Assembly: GCF_024438035.1 (NCBI RefSeq)
Contig: NZ_JANFQF010000035.1
Location: 1-32,747 of the forward strand
Direction of reading: 5' to 3'
Length of the DNA: 32,747 bases
DNA from: Rhodococcus tibetensis
Lineage (GTDB): Bacteria > Actinomycetota > Actinomycetes > Mycobacteriales > Mycobacteriaceae
Under the pieces are notes generated by a model, which saw only the letters and a list, made by a program, of their open reading frames with translations, was not told the origin of the DNA and ran no database searches. The position numbers were made by a program, and so were the translations under genes. This document shows positions 17,177-25,533 of the stretch, in pieces. Within the stretch, counting starts at the first letter, position 1. Each line of letters begins with the position of its first letter.

Positions 17177-17290
17177 ATGCTGCCCCAGATGCTCGGCAAC
17201 CTGCAGGCCTGGTGGGACTGTCAGATGATGATGCTCAACGGCACGATGTGCCAGATGTGCGACATGTGCTCGATGATGATGCCCTCGTAA
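17177..17290 (+). CDS. 37-residue Met/Cys-rich peptide, possible copper-binding
   Basis: A strong AGGAG lies seven bases before ATG 17177. The product is 37 residues long with 11 Met and 4 Cys: Met-Met-Met at 17–19 and 33–35, Cys at 15, and C25-x2-C28-x2-C31 interleaved with Met (TMCQMCDMC). Two Trp (12–13) lie in an otherwise amphipathic N-terminal half. No signal peptide is seen. The composition is what a Cu(I)-binding peptide would need, and the gene is driven by a promoter with the BlaI-type element. It does not look like mycobacterial MymT. It is the first plus-strand gene before the TlpA gene. Function is inferred only. Confidence 0.65.
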   Translation: MLPQMLGNLQAWWDCQMMMLNGTMCQMCDMCSMMMPS

Positions 17291-17349
17291 TCGGTTGAGG
17301 GACTTCGGAATCCAGAGCGCTACGACATGAGTCGACCCATGCCGGTCGG

Positions 17350-17973
17350 ATGCGTTGGCTCGTGCCGATGCTGGCGGTGATCGTCGTACTCATCATCGCC
17401 CTCTGGCCAGGGCACACCGAGAACGATCCCTCCACTGGAGCGAGTACCGCCACCGCACCGGGTCGCGGAAACCCCCAGGGCGAACTGGACCGGTTCGCCG
17501 CGGCCGCAGCGCTACAGCGGTGCCCATCGACAGGCTCGGCGAACACCGAGACCGGAGCCTTGGGCGGCATCACCGCCCGCTGCCTCGGCTCGGCCACCGA
17601 GGTCGATCTCGGCGCCGCCCTGACCGGGGAGCCGACCCTGATCAACCTGTGGGCCTCCTGGTGTGGACCGTGCCGGGAGGAGATCCCCGTCCTCGAGGCC
17701 TACGTCCACACCCCGGGTGCGATCCGCGTCGTCGGCATCGATGTCGAAGACAGCGCCACCGCCGCACTCGCGCTGCTCACCGAACTGGGGGCGCACTATC
17801 CGTCCTTCGGGGACACCGACGCCGCCGCCCTGCGCGGCGCGCTCGCCGCACCGCCGGTACTGCCGATGAGTTTCCTGCTGCGCCCGGACGGCTCGATTCA
17901 CCGCATCACCGCGCCCGCGATCTTCGACGATCCCACCCAAATCCACCGAGCCGTCAGCGAGTTGTCGTCATGA
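17350..17973 (+). CDS. TlpA-type thioredoxin-like disulfide reductase
   Basis: 207 residues. One N-terminal hydrophobic helix (about 3–20) anchors the protein outside the membrane. A spacer contains Cys 58 and Cys 78, then the thioredoxin fold begins with PTLINLWASWCGPCREEIPVLEAY (active-site Cys about 105 and 108). IRVVGIDVEDSATAALALL and the cis-Pro region VLPMSFLLRPDGSI follow. The ATG has only a weak ribosome site. Such proteins reduce thiols of exported proteins, often in cytochrome c maturation, with electrons from CcdA. Its stop overlaps the next start (ATGA), and the next two genes, a second TlpA and CcdA, are damaged, so its usual electron source here may be missing. Confidence 0.88.
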   Translation: MRWLVPMLAVIVVLIIALWPGHTENDPSTGASTATAPGRGNPQGELDRFAAAAALQRCPSTGSANTETGALGGITARCLGSATEVDLGAALTGEPTLINLWASWCGPCREEIPVLEAYVHTPGAIRVVGIDVEDSATAALALLTELGAHYPSFGDTDAAALRGALAAPPVLPMSFLLRPDGSIHRITAPAIFDDPTQIHRAVSELSS

Positions 17974-18247
17974 GCACCCCGAGGCCGAGGCGGCGGCCGG
18001 TCCACCGCAGAGCCGTCCTCGCCGCCGTCTGCGCGGCCCTGCTCACCGCGACGGCAAGGCCACCGGCGCGGACGCCGTCGCCCAGGGCGGCCAGGTGGAC
18101 ATCTTCTACGACCCACCCGACATCCGCGGGTCCATCGGCCCGCTGACCGGGCTCGAGTTGATGACGGATGAACCTGTCTCCCTCGCCGATTACGCCGGGC
18201 AGGTCGTGGTGATCAACCTGTGGGGGCAATGGTGCGCCCCTGCAATC
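17970..18247 (+). pseudogene. remnant of a second TlpA/ResA-like thioredoxin
   Basis: Starts with ATG overlapping the preceding stop and encodes a basic, hydrophobic signal-like start (RRAVLAAVCAALLTA). Near 18050 the frame shifts at the place where a lipobox Cys would be expected. In the next frame a thioredoxin-type N-terminal half continues: DGKATGADAVAQGG, VDIFYDPPDIRG, SLADYAGQVVVINLWGQWCAP. Directly after WCAP, where the second active-site Cys should follow, the sequence runs into AIMNLLAQ, the start of CcdA. About 90 codons of the thioredoxin domain are missing. The frame is therefore fused to the ccdA start. A functional product is unlikely. Confidence 0.75.
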
Positions 18248-19053
18248 ATGAACCTGCTCGCCCAAGAAGTCGGAACCAGCTTCCAGACCGCCCGCCGCCA
18301 CCGGACCCATGCTCCTGGCGCTCGGGGCCGCCGCCCTGGCCGGGCTGGTCTCCTTCGCCTCGCCGTGCTGCATTCCCCTCGTTCCGGGATATCTGTCCTA
18401 CCTGGCCGGAATCGCCGGAGCCGAAACCTCCACCGACCCGGCCGGTGACACCCGGGTGAAGACCGCGGCGAGGATCCGGGTCACCGGCGCCGCCCTTCTG
18501 TTCGTCGCCGGCTTCACGGTCGTCTTCGTCCTCGCCACCGCCTCGGTCTTCGGACTGATCAGCGTCCTGCAACTGAACCGAGAACTGCTCCAACGCCTCG
18601 GCGGCGTCATCACCATCGTCATGGGGTTGGCGTTCATCGGACTGATCCCGGCACTGCAGAAGGACACCCGGCCCGTCCCCGACGGGTAGGGCACCTCGCC
18701 GGCGCTCCGCTGCTCGGTGCGGTCTTCGCGCTGGCTGGACGCCCTGCCTCGGGCCGACTCTCGCCGGCGTCCTGTCGGTCAGTGCCGGAACCGAAGGCGC
18801 CACGGCCGCGAGGGGCGTGGTGTTGATCATCGCCTACTGCGCCGGCCTGGGATTGCCCTTCATCCTGCTCGCGTTCGGGTCGACGAGGGCCATCGCCGGG
18901 GCGGGATGGCTGCGGCAGCATTCGCGGACCATCCAGATCGTCGGGGGGATCGCCCTCATCGTGGTCGGGCTCGCTCTGCTGACCGGGGCGTGGGATCTGT
19001 TCATTGCCTGGCTTCGGGACGAGTTCGTCAGCAACGTCGTGCTACCCATCTGA
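18248..19053 (+). pseudogene. ccdA: CcdA-type cytochrome c biogenesis membrane protein, frameshifted
   Basis: The likely start is ATG 18248 (MNLLAQEVGTSFQTA). Three indels break it: an extra C near 18290, before ATGPMLLALGAAALAGLVSFASPCCIPLVPGYLSYLAG; one near 18690, where a TAG ends the second piece; and a missing G near 18735, after which WTPCLGPTLAGVLSVSAG resumes. The final piece runs VLIIAYCAGLGLPFILLAFG to 19053. With the three corrections all six helices and both Cys-containing motifs (SPCC-PLVPGY and TPCLGPTL) are present, about 268 residues. CcdA passes electrons across the membrane to TlpA-type proteins. Either three sequencing errors or a decayed gene. Confidence 0.82.
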
Positions 19054-19721
19054 CTGATGTTTCTGGATGTCAGCCCTGGGGAAGAAGAGCATTACCGGCA
19101 CTGAAGGGAAGGAAATGCACTACCGTTACGGCGTGTCGTCTTGACTTACTCGCGCCGCATCGTTCGTTCGGTTGACCGTTCATTCGTCGGAGCGTGAATT
19201 TCAGAAGGGACCGCGATGCGAGGCACAACAGGCGCTTTCGCCGCACGTAAGAGACTTACCGCGCTGGTCGTCGGCGGCTCGACCGCCACCGCCGCGCTCT
19301 TTCTCGCCGGTGCGCCGACCGCATCCGCCACCCATGTGTCCGCGCCGTCGTCGTTCGCGGCCGCGGTCGCCAATGCACTGACCATGACCGCGGATACCGC
19401 CGACCCGGACGTGGTCATCGTCGACCCCAGCCTCTGGCAGAAGGTGGCGAACATCGCCTCCACCAGCCTGGAGAACGCGCAGGCCAACGGCTCCCTCGAG
19501 GACGCCCTCGCCGCCCAACAGATGCTGGCGAGTTGCCTGGGAGCATGGGCCGCGCACGGCGAACCCGGCATCGGCGGTGCCCTGAGCGCCTGCACGAATG
19601 AACTCACCAGTATCGACGCGAGCATCGGCCCGAGATTGCTGGCTGCCCTCGAATACGACCCTGCCACTGGTGCGCCGACGATCTCGGCGCAGCCGGACCT
19701 CTCCGGAACATCCACCGAACC

Positions 19722-19728
19722 GGGGGGG
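19722..19728 (+). repeat. G7 mononucleotide run in the M23 gene
   Basis: Seven consecutive G in the middle of the reading frame. With seven the frame stops one base later; with six it stays open through the peptidase domain. Such a run is a hot spot for both sequencing error and real slippage. Confidence 0.8.
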
Positions 19729-19948
19729 TGAGAACGCCGCCCCGGTCGATGAATCCACGGTTGCGGAGGATTCCGCTGTGCCCGGAGCGGGCAGCGCGCC
19801 TTCCGCCGCAGCCGAATTCACCTCGCCGCAGTACGAGACCTCCCCGGAGGGGCCCAGCACACCGGCCGGCGCGACCGCCGCACCACAAGTCGAGCCGGTG
19901 ACGCCGTCGCCGGAGGCGCCGGCCTCGGGCGCCACGGCAGGGTCCGCC

Positions 19949-19978
19949 GAAAGCGAAAGCGAAAGCGAAAGCGAAAGC
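19949..19978 (+). repeat. five GAAAGC hexamers coding Ser-Glu
   Basis: Five perfect tandem copies of GAAAGC coding alternating Glu-Ser in the linker of the M23 protein, followed by a degenerate GGGAGC/GGGACC series. The linker is acidic and expected to be unstructured. Confidence 0.85.
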
Positions 19979-20050
19979 GGGAGCGGGACCGGGAGCGGGA
20001 CCGAGACCGAGGCTCACGACGAAACCGATGTCCATGACCAGGTCGCCGGC

Positions 20051-20200
20051 ACTCCGGACGGCACCGACACTCCGGACGGCACCGACACTCCGGATGGCGC
20101 TGAAACGCCCGAGGGCGCTGACACTCCCGAGGGCACTGACAGTCCCGACAGCACCGAAACACCCGACGACGCCGAGACCCCTGACGGCACCGAGAGCGTT
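20051..20200 (+). repeat. 18-base tandem repeat coding TPDGTD-like hexapeptides
   Basis: The unit ACTCCGGACGGCACCGAC is perfect in the first two copies, then degenerates (GAAACGCCCGAGGGC and others) through about eight units. It codes for TP-D/E-x-x-D/E hexapeptides, a spacer likely to span the cell wall. Confidence 0.75.
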
Positions 20201-20753
20201 GACGAGACTCACACCACTGACGGCACCGAGTCGCACGACGAGACCGAGTCGCACGACGAGGAAGCTGGAGCGGCGCAGGAAGACCCGGTGCCGGCACCGC
20301 AGCCCAAGACCTGGAATCGGCCCGGTAGCCGTGCATTCGTTGCACCGTCGTCCGGCACGATCACCTCACCCTTCGGAGACGGGCGCGATCACGGGGGCAT
20401 CGATATCGCCAACACGTTGGGCGCGCCGATCGTCGCGGTCGCCGACGGGGAGGTCATCAACGCCGGACCAGCCCAGGGATACGGGCTGTGGGTGCGGATT
20501 CGGCACGACGACGGAACCATCACCACCTACGGCCACAACAACGACAACCTCGTCGAGGTCGGCCAGCGCGTGAAAGCCGGCCAGAAGATCGCAACCATCG
20601 GGAACCGGGGCAATTCGACCGGGCCGCACCTGCACTTCGAAGTCGAAACACCCGATGGGGACAAGACCGACCCCCTCAGATGGCTCACCAAACGAGGGGC
20701 ATCGATCATCGGCCTGGACTGACGCCTCTCAACTCCGCCCCAGAAAGGCTCCG

Positions 20754-21275
20754 CTACCGGGTCGCCGCCGCACGTTGGCTCCGATACCCATACGGAGTGA
20801 CTCCCCGCGGCTTGTACACCGCGAGCACGGTCGCGGCGAGCAAGACCAGGACGGCGCCACTGGCGTGGACCACATGGGTCGGATTCCTCAGCGCAAGCAC
20901 CTCGGCATCGGACAGGGTCGTCTTCGCGGCGATGGCGGCGGAGTGGTCGATGGACTGCATATACAGCCACAACACGGCGGAGGCGCCGACATTGAGCACC
21001 AGTTTGAACAGCACCCAATAGTGCCGGAGCAGGCCCCACGGGGTGCCTAGCGACGAGACGAGCCCGGTGGCCAGTGATGCCAGACTGAGCGGGAGGATCA
21101 CCGCCCAGACAAGAAGTGCCATCGCAGGATAAAGGGCCCGCCCGGTCGGCGTTCCGGAATTCATCAGCGCGGCGGCGGCCAACGCCAGATACGTGAGCAC
21201 CGCGCCGAGCCAGCCGACCGAGGCACTGATGTGCACGGTGCGCGCGAGCTTACGCAGCCTCGGCGACATCCTCAT
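20754..21275 (-). CDS. four-helix membrane protein (DUF2269-like)
   Basis: 173 residues. Four hydrophobic segments: about 13–36 (VHISASVGWLGAVLTYLALAA), 50–70, 83–105 (WVLFKLVLNVGASAVLWLY) and 133–152. The opening RTVHISASVGWLGAVL resembles DUF2269-type membrane proteins, often linked to copper or haem proteins such as CopD, but the match is by eye only. The ATG overlaps the stop of the preceding small gene (ATGA), so the two are coupled. Divergent from a TetR regulator that may control them. The end faces the M23 gene with only 31 bases between. Confidence 0.7.
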   Translation of the reverse strand: MRMSPRLRKLARTVHISASVGWLGAVLTYLALAAAALMNSGTPTGRALYPAMALLVWAVILPLSLASLATGLVSSLGTPWGLLRHYWVLFKLVLNVGASAVLWLYMQSIDHSAAIAAKTTLSDAEVLALRNPTHVVHASGAVLVLLAATVLAVYKPRGVTPYGYRSQRAAATR

Positions 21276-21562
21276 GCGGCGACCGTCCGCACTCCGAGAT
21301 GATCACCGAGGTAACCACCGGACTGCGTAATGCCGACGTCCTCGCTGATCGCGGCAGGACTGACGGTGGTCCCGGCGGACAGGTGGCGACCGGGACCGTG
21401 ATTGCCGCCGCCGAACACCATCACCAGGATCACCAGCACGAGCAGGACGCCGACGACGAGACCGACCACCTTGACCCAGCGCGGCGTGGGTTCACGCCGG
21501 GGATGAGAACCACGGTCCTCGTCGGGCCGGGAAGGATCGGCGCCGGGAGTGGGGTCAGTCAT
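21272..21562 (-). CDS. small single-helix membrane protein
   Basis: 96 residues from ATG 21562, with GGAGGG about seven bases upstream. A charged Pro-rich N-terminus (about 35 residues) leads to one strong helix (WVKVVGLVVGVLLVLVILVMVFG, about 36–58). A short outside part with HGPGRH and GGYLGDHLGVRTVAA follows. No family was recognised. It is first in a two-gene unit with the DUF2269-like protein, which it overlaps by four bases, and is divergent from the TetR gene with a shared 110-base promoter region. Confidence 0.7.
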   Translation of the reverse strand: MTDPTPGADPSRPDEDRGSHPRREPTPRWVKVVGLVVGVLLVLVILVMVFGGGNHGPGRHLSAGTTVSPAAISEDVGITQSGGYLGDHLGVRTVAA

Positions 21563-21614
21563 CGTGGTGCCCTCCGTCCGAGCAGCGAAAATGCTGCACT
21601 GCCGCAATTTTACG

Positions 21615-21651
21615 ATACACAACGTCACGCTAAAATCACACTGTTTTGTAT
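21615..21651. promoter_or_regulatory. inverted repeat in the TetR divergent promoter
   Basis: ATACACAAC (21615–21623) and GTTTTGTAT (21643–21651) are complementary at eight of nine positions around a 19-base AT-rich centre. It lies between the divergent starts at 21562 and 21672 and is a plausible TetR operator. No experimental consensus is available for this regulator. Confidence 0.45.
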
Positions 21652-21671
21652 GCGTCGGTGCGTACACTTCA

Positions 21672-22241
21672 ATGGTGCCGAAGCTGTGGAACGAGACGAT
21701 CGAGGAGCATCGCAAAGCGGTTCGCGAGGCGGTCATGGACGCCACCGCGGCGCTGGTCGCCCACCATGGGCTCGCGGCGGTAACGATGTCGCGGATCGCC
21801 GAGGACACCGGGATCGGGCGGGCGACGCTGTACAAATACTTCCCCGACGTTCAGGCGATCGTCCTTGCCTGGCACGAACGTCAGATCCTCAGTCACCTGG
21901 GCTATCTCGCCGAGGTACGGGACCGCACCGGCGCCGGCGCGCGGCTCGCCGCTGTGCTCGAGGCCTACGCCCTGATCCTCCACGAGCACGAGGGCACGGT
22001 GGACACCGCCACGCTGCATCGCGGTGAGCACGTCGGCCGGGCGCAGCACCAGCTCGCCAACTTCGTCACGGACCTGATCGCCGAGGGAGCCCACGCCGGC
22101 GAGGTCCGAGACGACATCGCCGCCGACGAGCTGGCGAGGTATTGCCTGCACGCCCTGACCGCCGCCACCGGGTTCCCCACCCGGGAAGCGGTCCACCGGC
22201 TGGTGCAGGTCACCTTGGATGGGGTGCGCCCGACGCGCTGA
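21672..22241 (+). CDS. TetR family transcriptional regulator
   Basis: 189 residues from ATG 21672; longer starts would run through the AT-rich promoter region and were rejected. The N-terminal helix-turn-helix is clear: REAVMDATAALVAHHGLAAVTMSRIAEDTGIGRATLYKYFPDVQAIVLAWHERQ (about 18–70). The rest is an all-helical ligand domain with no recognisable ligand motif. No ribosome site is visible, so the message may be leaderless. Divergent orientation suggests control of the two small membrane-protein genes. A link to copper is only by neighbourhood. Confidence 0.88.
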   Translation: MVPKLWNETIEEHRKAVREAVMDATAALVAHHGLAAVTMSRIAEDTGIGRATLYKYFPDVQAIVLAWHERQILSHLGYLAEVRDRTGAGARLAAVLEAYALILHEHEGTVDTATLHRGEHVGRAQHQLANFVTDLIAEGAHAGEVRDDIAADELARYCLHALTAATGFPTREAVHRLVQVTLDGVRPTR

Positions 22242-22296
22242 CCAAGCCCGACCCGCCAGGGTGAACCGGTCTGCGGCAGGGCGCTTCGCTCAGAGT

Positions 22297-24444
22297 TCAG
22301 TGCTGTACGAGCCGGGCCGGGTCGAGGTCGAGTCGCCGCAGAAGCTGCGCGTTGAGCGCGACGACGATGGTGGAGACCGACATCAGCACCGCCGCCACGG
22401 CCGGGGAGATGGCGACGCCGGCGAAGGCCAGAACGCCGGCCGCGAGGGGGACGGCGATGATGTTGTAGCCGGTGGCCCACACCAGGTTCTGCCACATCTT
22501 GCGGTAACTGGCCCTCGAGAGGTCGATGATGGAGAGCACCGCGCGGGGGTCGTCGGCGGCAAGGACCACCCCGGCGGATTCGATCGCCACGTCGGTGCCC
22601 GCGCCGATCGCGACGCCGACCTCGGCCCGCGCCAGCGCGGGAGCGTCGTTGACGCCGTCGCCGACCATGGCCACCCTGTGGCCTCGGGCCTGCAGTTCGG
22701 CGACCTTCGCGTCCTTGTTCTCCGGGAGCACGTCCGCGAACACCTCGTCGATACCCAGATCGGCGGCGACGGCGTCGGCGACCTGCCGGGCGTCCCCGGT
22801 GATCATGGCGACCTTGATTCCCCGCTGGTGCAGGGCGTCGATGGCCTGGCGGGACTCTTCCCGGACCGCGTCCTCGAGTGCGAGGGCGCCGACCACCTCA
22901 CCGCCGCGGACCACGTGCAGCACCGACGCGCCGCGCGCCACCCACGGTTCGGTCGCCGCGGCGACCTCGGGCGGCGCGGCGACGCCGAGGTCGGCGAGCA
23001 TTGCCGGTCCACCGACCGACACGTCGGCGCCCTCGACCGTGGCGCGCACGCCGCGGCCGGGCACCGACCGGAAATCGGTGGCAGACAGACGCGCTCCGAC
23101 GGGAACCTTGGCTGCTGCGGCGGCGACGATGGCCCTGGCAACCGGGTGTTCGCTGTCGGCCTCGACGGCGGCGGCGAGGGCGAGGAGATCCTCCTCGGTG
23201 AGGGCCGTACTCGCGGCAAGTCCGGTGACGGCATGCTTGCCCTGGGTGAGGGTGCCGGTCTTGTCGAACAGGACCACATCGACGGTCCGCATCCGTTCGA
23301 GGGAGAGCCGGTCCTTGACCAGCACCCCCGCCTTGGCGGCGCGTTCGGTGGAGATGGCGATCACCAACGGGATGGCCAGGCCGAGGGCGTGCGGGCAGGC
23401 GATGACCAGGACCGTGACGGTGCGGACCACGGCCTCGTCGAGGTTGCCGATCAGCGTCCAGACCGCGAACGTGATGATGCCGGCGAGGGTGGCGAAGTAG
23501 AACAGGAAGGCGGCGGCCCGATCGGCGAGAGCTTGGGCGCGGGAGGAGGATTCCTGCGCGTCGGCCACCATGCGCTGGATGCCGGCCAGGGCGGTGTCCT
23601 CGCCGACGGCGGACACCTTCACCCGCAGGGCGCTGTCGGTGGCCACGGTGCCGGCGACCACGGTGTCGCCCACCGCCCGGGGGACGGGCTTGGATTCGCC
23701 GGTGATCATCGATTCGTCGACCTCGGCGACGCCGTCGGTCACGGTGCCGTCCGCCGGAACTCGGGCCCCGGCCCTCACCAGAACCAGATCACCGGTCGTC
23801 AGCTCGGAGATCGGGACCTCGGCGACCCCGTCGTCGGTGATCTTGTCGGCGGTGTCCGGCAGCAGCGCCGCGAGGGCCTCGAGCGCCCCGGATGCCGATC
23901 CGAGGGCGCGCATCTCGAGCCAGTGCCCGAGCAGCATGATCACGATGAGAAGGGCCAGCTCCCACCAGAAGTCGAGATTGAAACCACCCAGCTCGAGGGT
24001 GGTGATCCAGGATGCGATGAAGGCCACCGAGATGGCCATGCCGATCAGCAGCATCATCCCGGGCTGGCGGGATTGCAACTCGCTCCAGGCGCCGGTGAGG
24101 AAGGGCATGCCGCCGTAGAAGAAAATCACCGTGCCCAGGACAGGGGCGATCCACATCACGCCGGGAAACTCGGGCATCGTGTAGCCGAGGAGGTCGGCGA
24201 CCATGTGGCTGAAGATCACCACCGGGATCGACAAGGCCAGGCTCACCCAGAACTTGCGGCGGAACACCTCACCGTGGGCGCCGTGGCCTTTGTGTTTGTC
24301 CCGGCCACCGCCGTGATCATGTCCGCCGTGATCATGTCCGCCGTGATCGTGCCCGGCACCGTGTTTTTCGGCTGCCTGCTCCGCGTGGTGGCGGTGATCA
24401 CCGGCGTGGACGCCGGTCTCGGAATGCCCGCTCGGATGCGCCAT
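22297..24444 (-). CDS. copB: CopB-type copper-translocating P-type ATPase
   Basis: 715 residues from ATG 24444, with AAGGA six bases upstream; the TTG six bases further up was rejected. The N-terminus holds 16 His within 57 residues, with a GGHDHGGHDHG tandem repeat in place of HMA domains. Domains: transmembrane segments from about 66, actuator TGES (about 248–251), metal-site helix with CPH (350–352) instead of CPC, phosphorylation site DKTGT (394–398), SEHPVA and GDGVNDAPALA near the end. His-rich start plus CPH mark the P1B-3 (CopB) subgroup, which exports copper, reported as Cu(II) or Cu(I) depending on the organism. Same strand and 24 bases after the HMA chaperone gene; intact, unlike copA. 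Confidence 0.93.
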   Translation of the reverse strand: MAHPSGHSETGVHAGDHRHHAEQAAEKHGAGHDHGGHDHGGHDHGGGRDKHKGHGAHGEVFRRKFWVSLALSIPVVIFSHMVADLLGYTMPEFPGVMWIAPVLGTVIFFYGGMPFLTGAWSELQSRQPGMMLLIGMAISVAFIASWITTLELGGFNLDFWWELALLIVIMLLGHWLEMRALGSASGALEALAALLPDTADKITDDGVAEVPISELTTGDLVLVRAGARVPADGTVTDGVAEVDESMITGESKPVPRAVGDTVVAGTVATDSALRVKVSAVGEDTALAGIQRMVADAQESSSRAQALADRAAAFLFYFATLAGIITFAVWTLIGNLDEAVVRTVTVLVIACPHALGLAIPLVIAISTERAAKAGVLVKDRLSLERMRTVDVVLFDKTGTLTQGKHAVTGLAASTALTEEDLLALAAAVEADSEHPVARAIVAAAAAKVPVGARLSATDFRSVPGRGVRATVEGADVSVGGPAMLADLGVAAPPEVAAATEPWVARGASVLHVVRGGEVVGALALEDAVREESRQAIDALHQRGIKVAMITGDARQVADAVAADLGIDEVFADVLPENKDAKVAELQARGHRVAMVGDGVNDAPALARAEVGVAIGAGTDVAIESAGVVLAADDPRAVLSIIDLSRASYRKMWQNLVWATGYNIIAVPLAAGVLAFAGVAISPAVAAVLMSVSTIVVALNAQLLRRLDLDPARLVQH

Positions 24445-24468
24445 CGTCAATCCTTCGTGGTCTTTGGG

Positions 24469-24696
24469 TCAGCTTGCCGCAGTGGCGAGGTGGTAACCGG
24501 CTTCTTCGACGGCGCCGCGGATCTGATGCAGCGGCAGCGGCGTGTCGGCGGTGACGGCGACGCGTGAGCTGCCACCGGCAGCGAGGTCGATGTCGACGGC
24601 GATAACCCCGTCGAGTTGTTCGATTTCCTCACGCACCGCCCTCGCACAGTGCTCGCAGGTCATGCCGGTAACCGCGTAGGTGGAGGTGGTGCTCAC
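24469..24696 (-). CDS. copZ: heavy-metal-associated (HMA) copper chaperone, copy 1
   Basis: 75 residues from GTG 24696, with AGGA eight bases upstream. One HMA domain with the metal loop GMTCEHC (Cys about 14 and 17) and a typical beta-alpha-beta order (GVIAVDIDLAAGG, VAVTADTPLPLHQIRGAVEEAGYHL). It would carry Cu(I) in the cytosol to the adjacent CopB ATPase, although CopB lacks an HMA partner domain. A second copy (30427–30633) stands with copA. The two differ at many positions, so this is an old duplication. Confidence 0.9.
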   Translation of the reverse strand: MSTTSTYAVTGMTCEHCARAVREEIEQLDGVIAVDIDLAAGGSSRVAVTADTPLPLHQIRGAVEEAGYHLATAAS

Positions 24697-24717
24697 AGAA
24701 GATTCCTTTCCGACCCA

Positions 24718-24742
24718 CGACCCCCGGACGGAAAGGGGGTCG
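24718..24742 (-). terminator. hairpin between the DUF305 and HMA genes
   Basis: CGACCCCC and GGGGGTCG form an eight-base GC stem with a nine-base loop, 21 bases after the DUF305 stop (minus direction). It could end or weaken transcription before the HMA–CopB pair. No T run. Confidence 0.45.
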
Positions 24743-24762
24743 CGGGGCAGCCGAGTGTCGCC

Positions 24763-25482
24763 CTAGAGGGTCGACAGGAGCTGTTCCATGGTGGTGATTT
24801 CCTGCTGCTGGGTGGTGATGATGTTCTGGGCCATCGCTTTCGCCTGCGCGTTCTGACCGTCGTCCACCTCGGTCTGGGCCATGGTGATCGCACCCTTGTG
24901 GTGCTCGATCATCTGGGTGAGAAAGAGTTTGGCGGCATCGACGCCCTGAGCGTCGCGCAGGGCAGCCATGTCTTCGGCCGACATCATCCCTTCCATGTCG
25001 TCGCCGCCCTCCATACCGGGCATGTCCATCCCCGTAGTGCCCACCGGCGGTACCACCCCCGGCGCCTCGGGCATCTGCATACCGGTGCCCATGGGCATGG
25101 ACTCGGTCATGTTCATGCCGGTCGTGGTGGTCGCTGCGGTGCCTTGGCCCCACGCGGTCAGCCAGGCATTGAGTTGCTCGATCTCCGGGCCCTGAGAGGC
25201 CTTGATCTGCTGCGCGAGGTCGACCACCCGGGGATCGATCCCCTGCTTGGCGAGCAGCATGTCACTCATCTCGATCGCCTGGCTGTGGTGGGGAACCATC
25301 CCCTGCGCGAAGGCGATATCGGCGTCGTTGTGCTCGGCGGCACCGTTCTCGGCGCTCACCGAGGTGGTGACGGCGGCCGAGGTGGTGGTCGCGGCGCTCT
25401 CCTCGGTGCCGGAATCACCGCACGCGGTCAGGGCCAGCAGCAGCGCCGCCGATGCGGCGCTAAGGGCGAGGGACTTGTTCAT
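24763..25482 (-). CDS. DUF305 lipoprotein, copy 2
   Basis: 239 residues from ATG 25482, with AGAAGG nine bases upstream. Signal peptide with lipobox (LALTAC) and a Thr/Ser/Ala-rich linker. The DUF305 domain follows in two parts: DADIAFAQGMVPHHSQAIEMSDM ... ASQGPEIEQLNAWL, a Met-rich loop (TTGMNMTESMPMGTGMQM, MDMPGMEGG), then FLTQMIEHHKGAITMAQTEVDDG. The Met-rich loop is longer than in copy 1. Probably an extracellular copper binder. It lies between the Csp-type gene and the HMA gene on the same strand. Confidence 0.9.
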   Translation of the reverse strand: MNKSLALSAASAALLLALTACGDSGTEESAATTTSAAVTTSVSAENGAAEHNDADIAFAQGMVPHHSQAIEMSDMLLAKQGIDPRVVDLAQQIKASQGPEIEQLNAWLTAWGQGTAATTTTGMNMTESMPMGTGMQMPEAPGVVPPVGTTGMDMPGMEGGDDMEGMMSAEDMAALRDAQGVDAAKLFLTQMIEHHKGAITMAQTEVDDGQNAQAKAMAQNIITTQQQEITTMEQLLSTL

Positions 25483-25533
25483 CGACAACAACCTTCTCTC
25501 TTTCTTTCGGCGGATGCGGTGACACAGACTGGG

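Larger units (their letters stand above)
19216..20722 (+). pseudogene. secreted M23 (LytM) peptidase with repeat linker, frame broken at a G7 run
   Basis: A good ribosome site (AGAAGGGA) precedes ATG 19216. A signal peptide (to about ASA near residue 38) is followed by an Ala-rich helical domain with two Cys (ASCLGAW, LSACTNEL). At 19722–19728 a run of seven G causes a stop (TGA, 19729–19731). Removing one G restores PGGENAAPVDE and a long acidic linker: five GAAAGC-type Ser-Glu codons pairs and 18-base repeats coding TPDGTD. The LytM domain follows: SPFGDGRDHGGIDIAN (zinc His and Asp), YGHNNDN, and GPHLHFEV (H-x-H). All zinc ligands are present. The restored product of about 501 residues would be a cell-wall endopeptidase or a cofactor of one. 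Confidence 0.85.

Noticed and set aside
19054..19215. A c-di-AMP (ydaO-type) riboswitch before the M23 gene
   Set aside because: Such elements are common before wall hydrolases in actinobacteria, but I could not match the conserved core sequence or stems here.
20051..20200. 18-base repeats as a possible CRISPR array
   Set aside because: The repeats are adjacent without spacers and code in frame for an acidic peptide linker.
22219..24567. A 782-codon plus-strand open frame
   Set aside because: It is the antisense shadow of copB, rich in Gly/Val/Asp with no domain. The minus-strand ATPase has all catalytic motifs.
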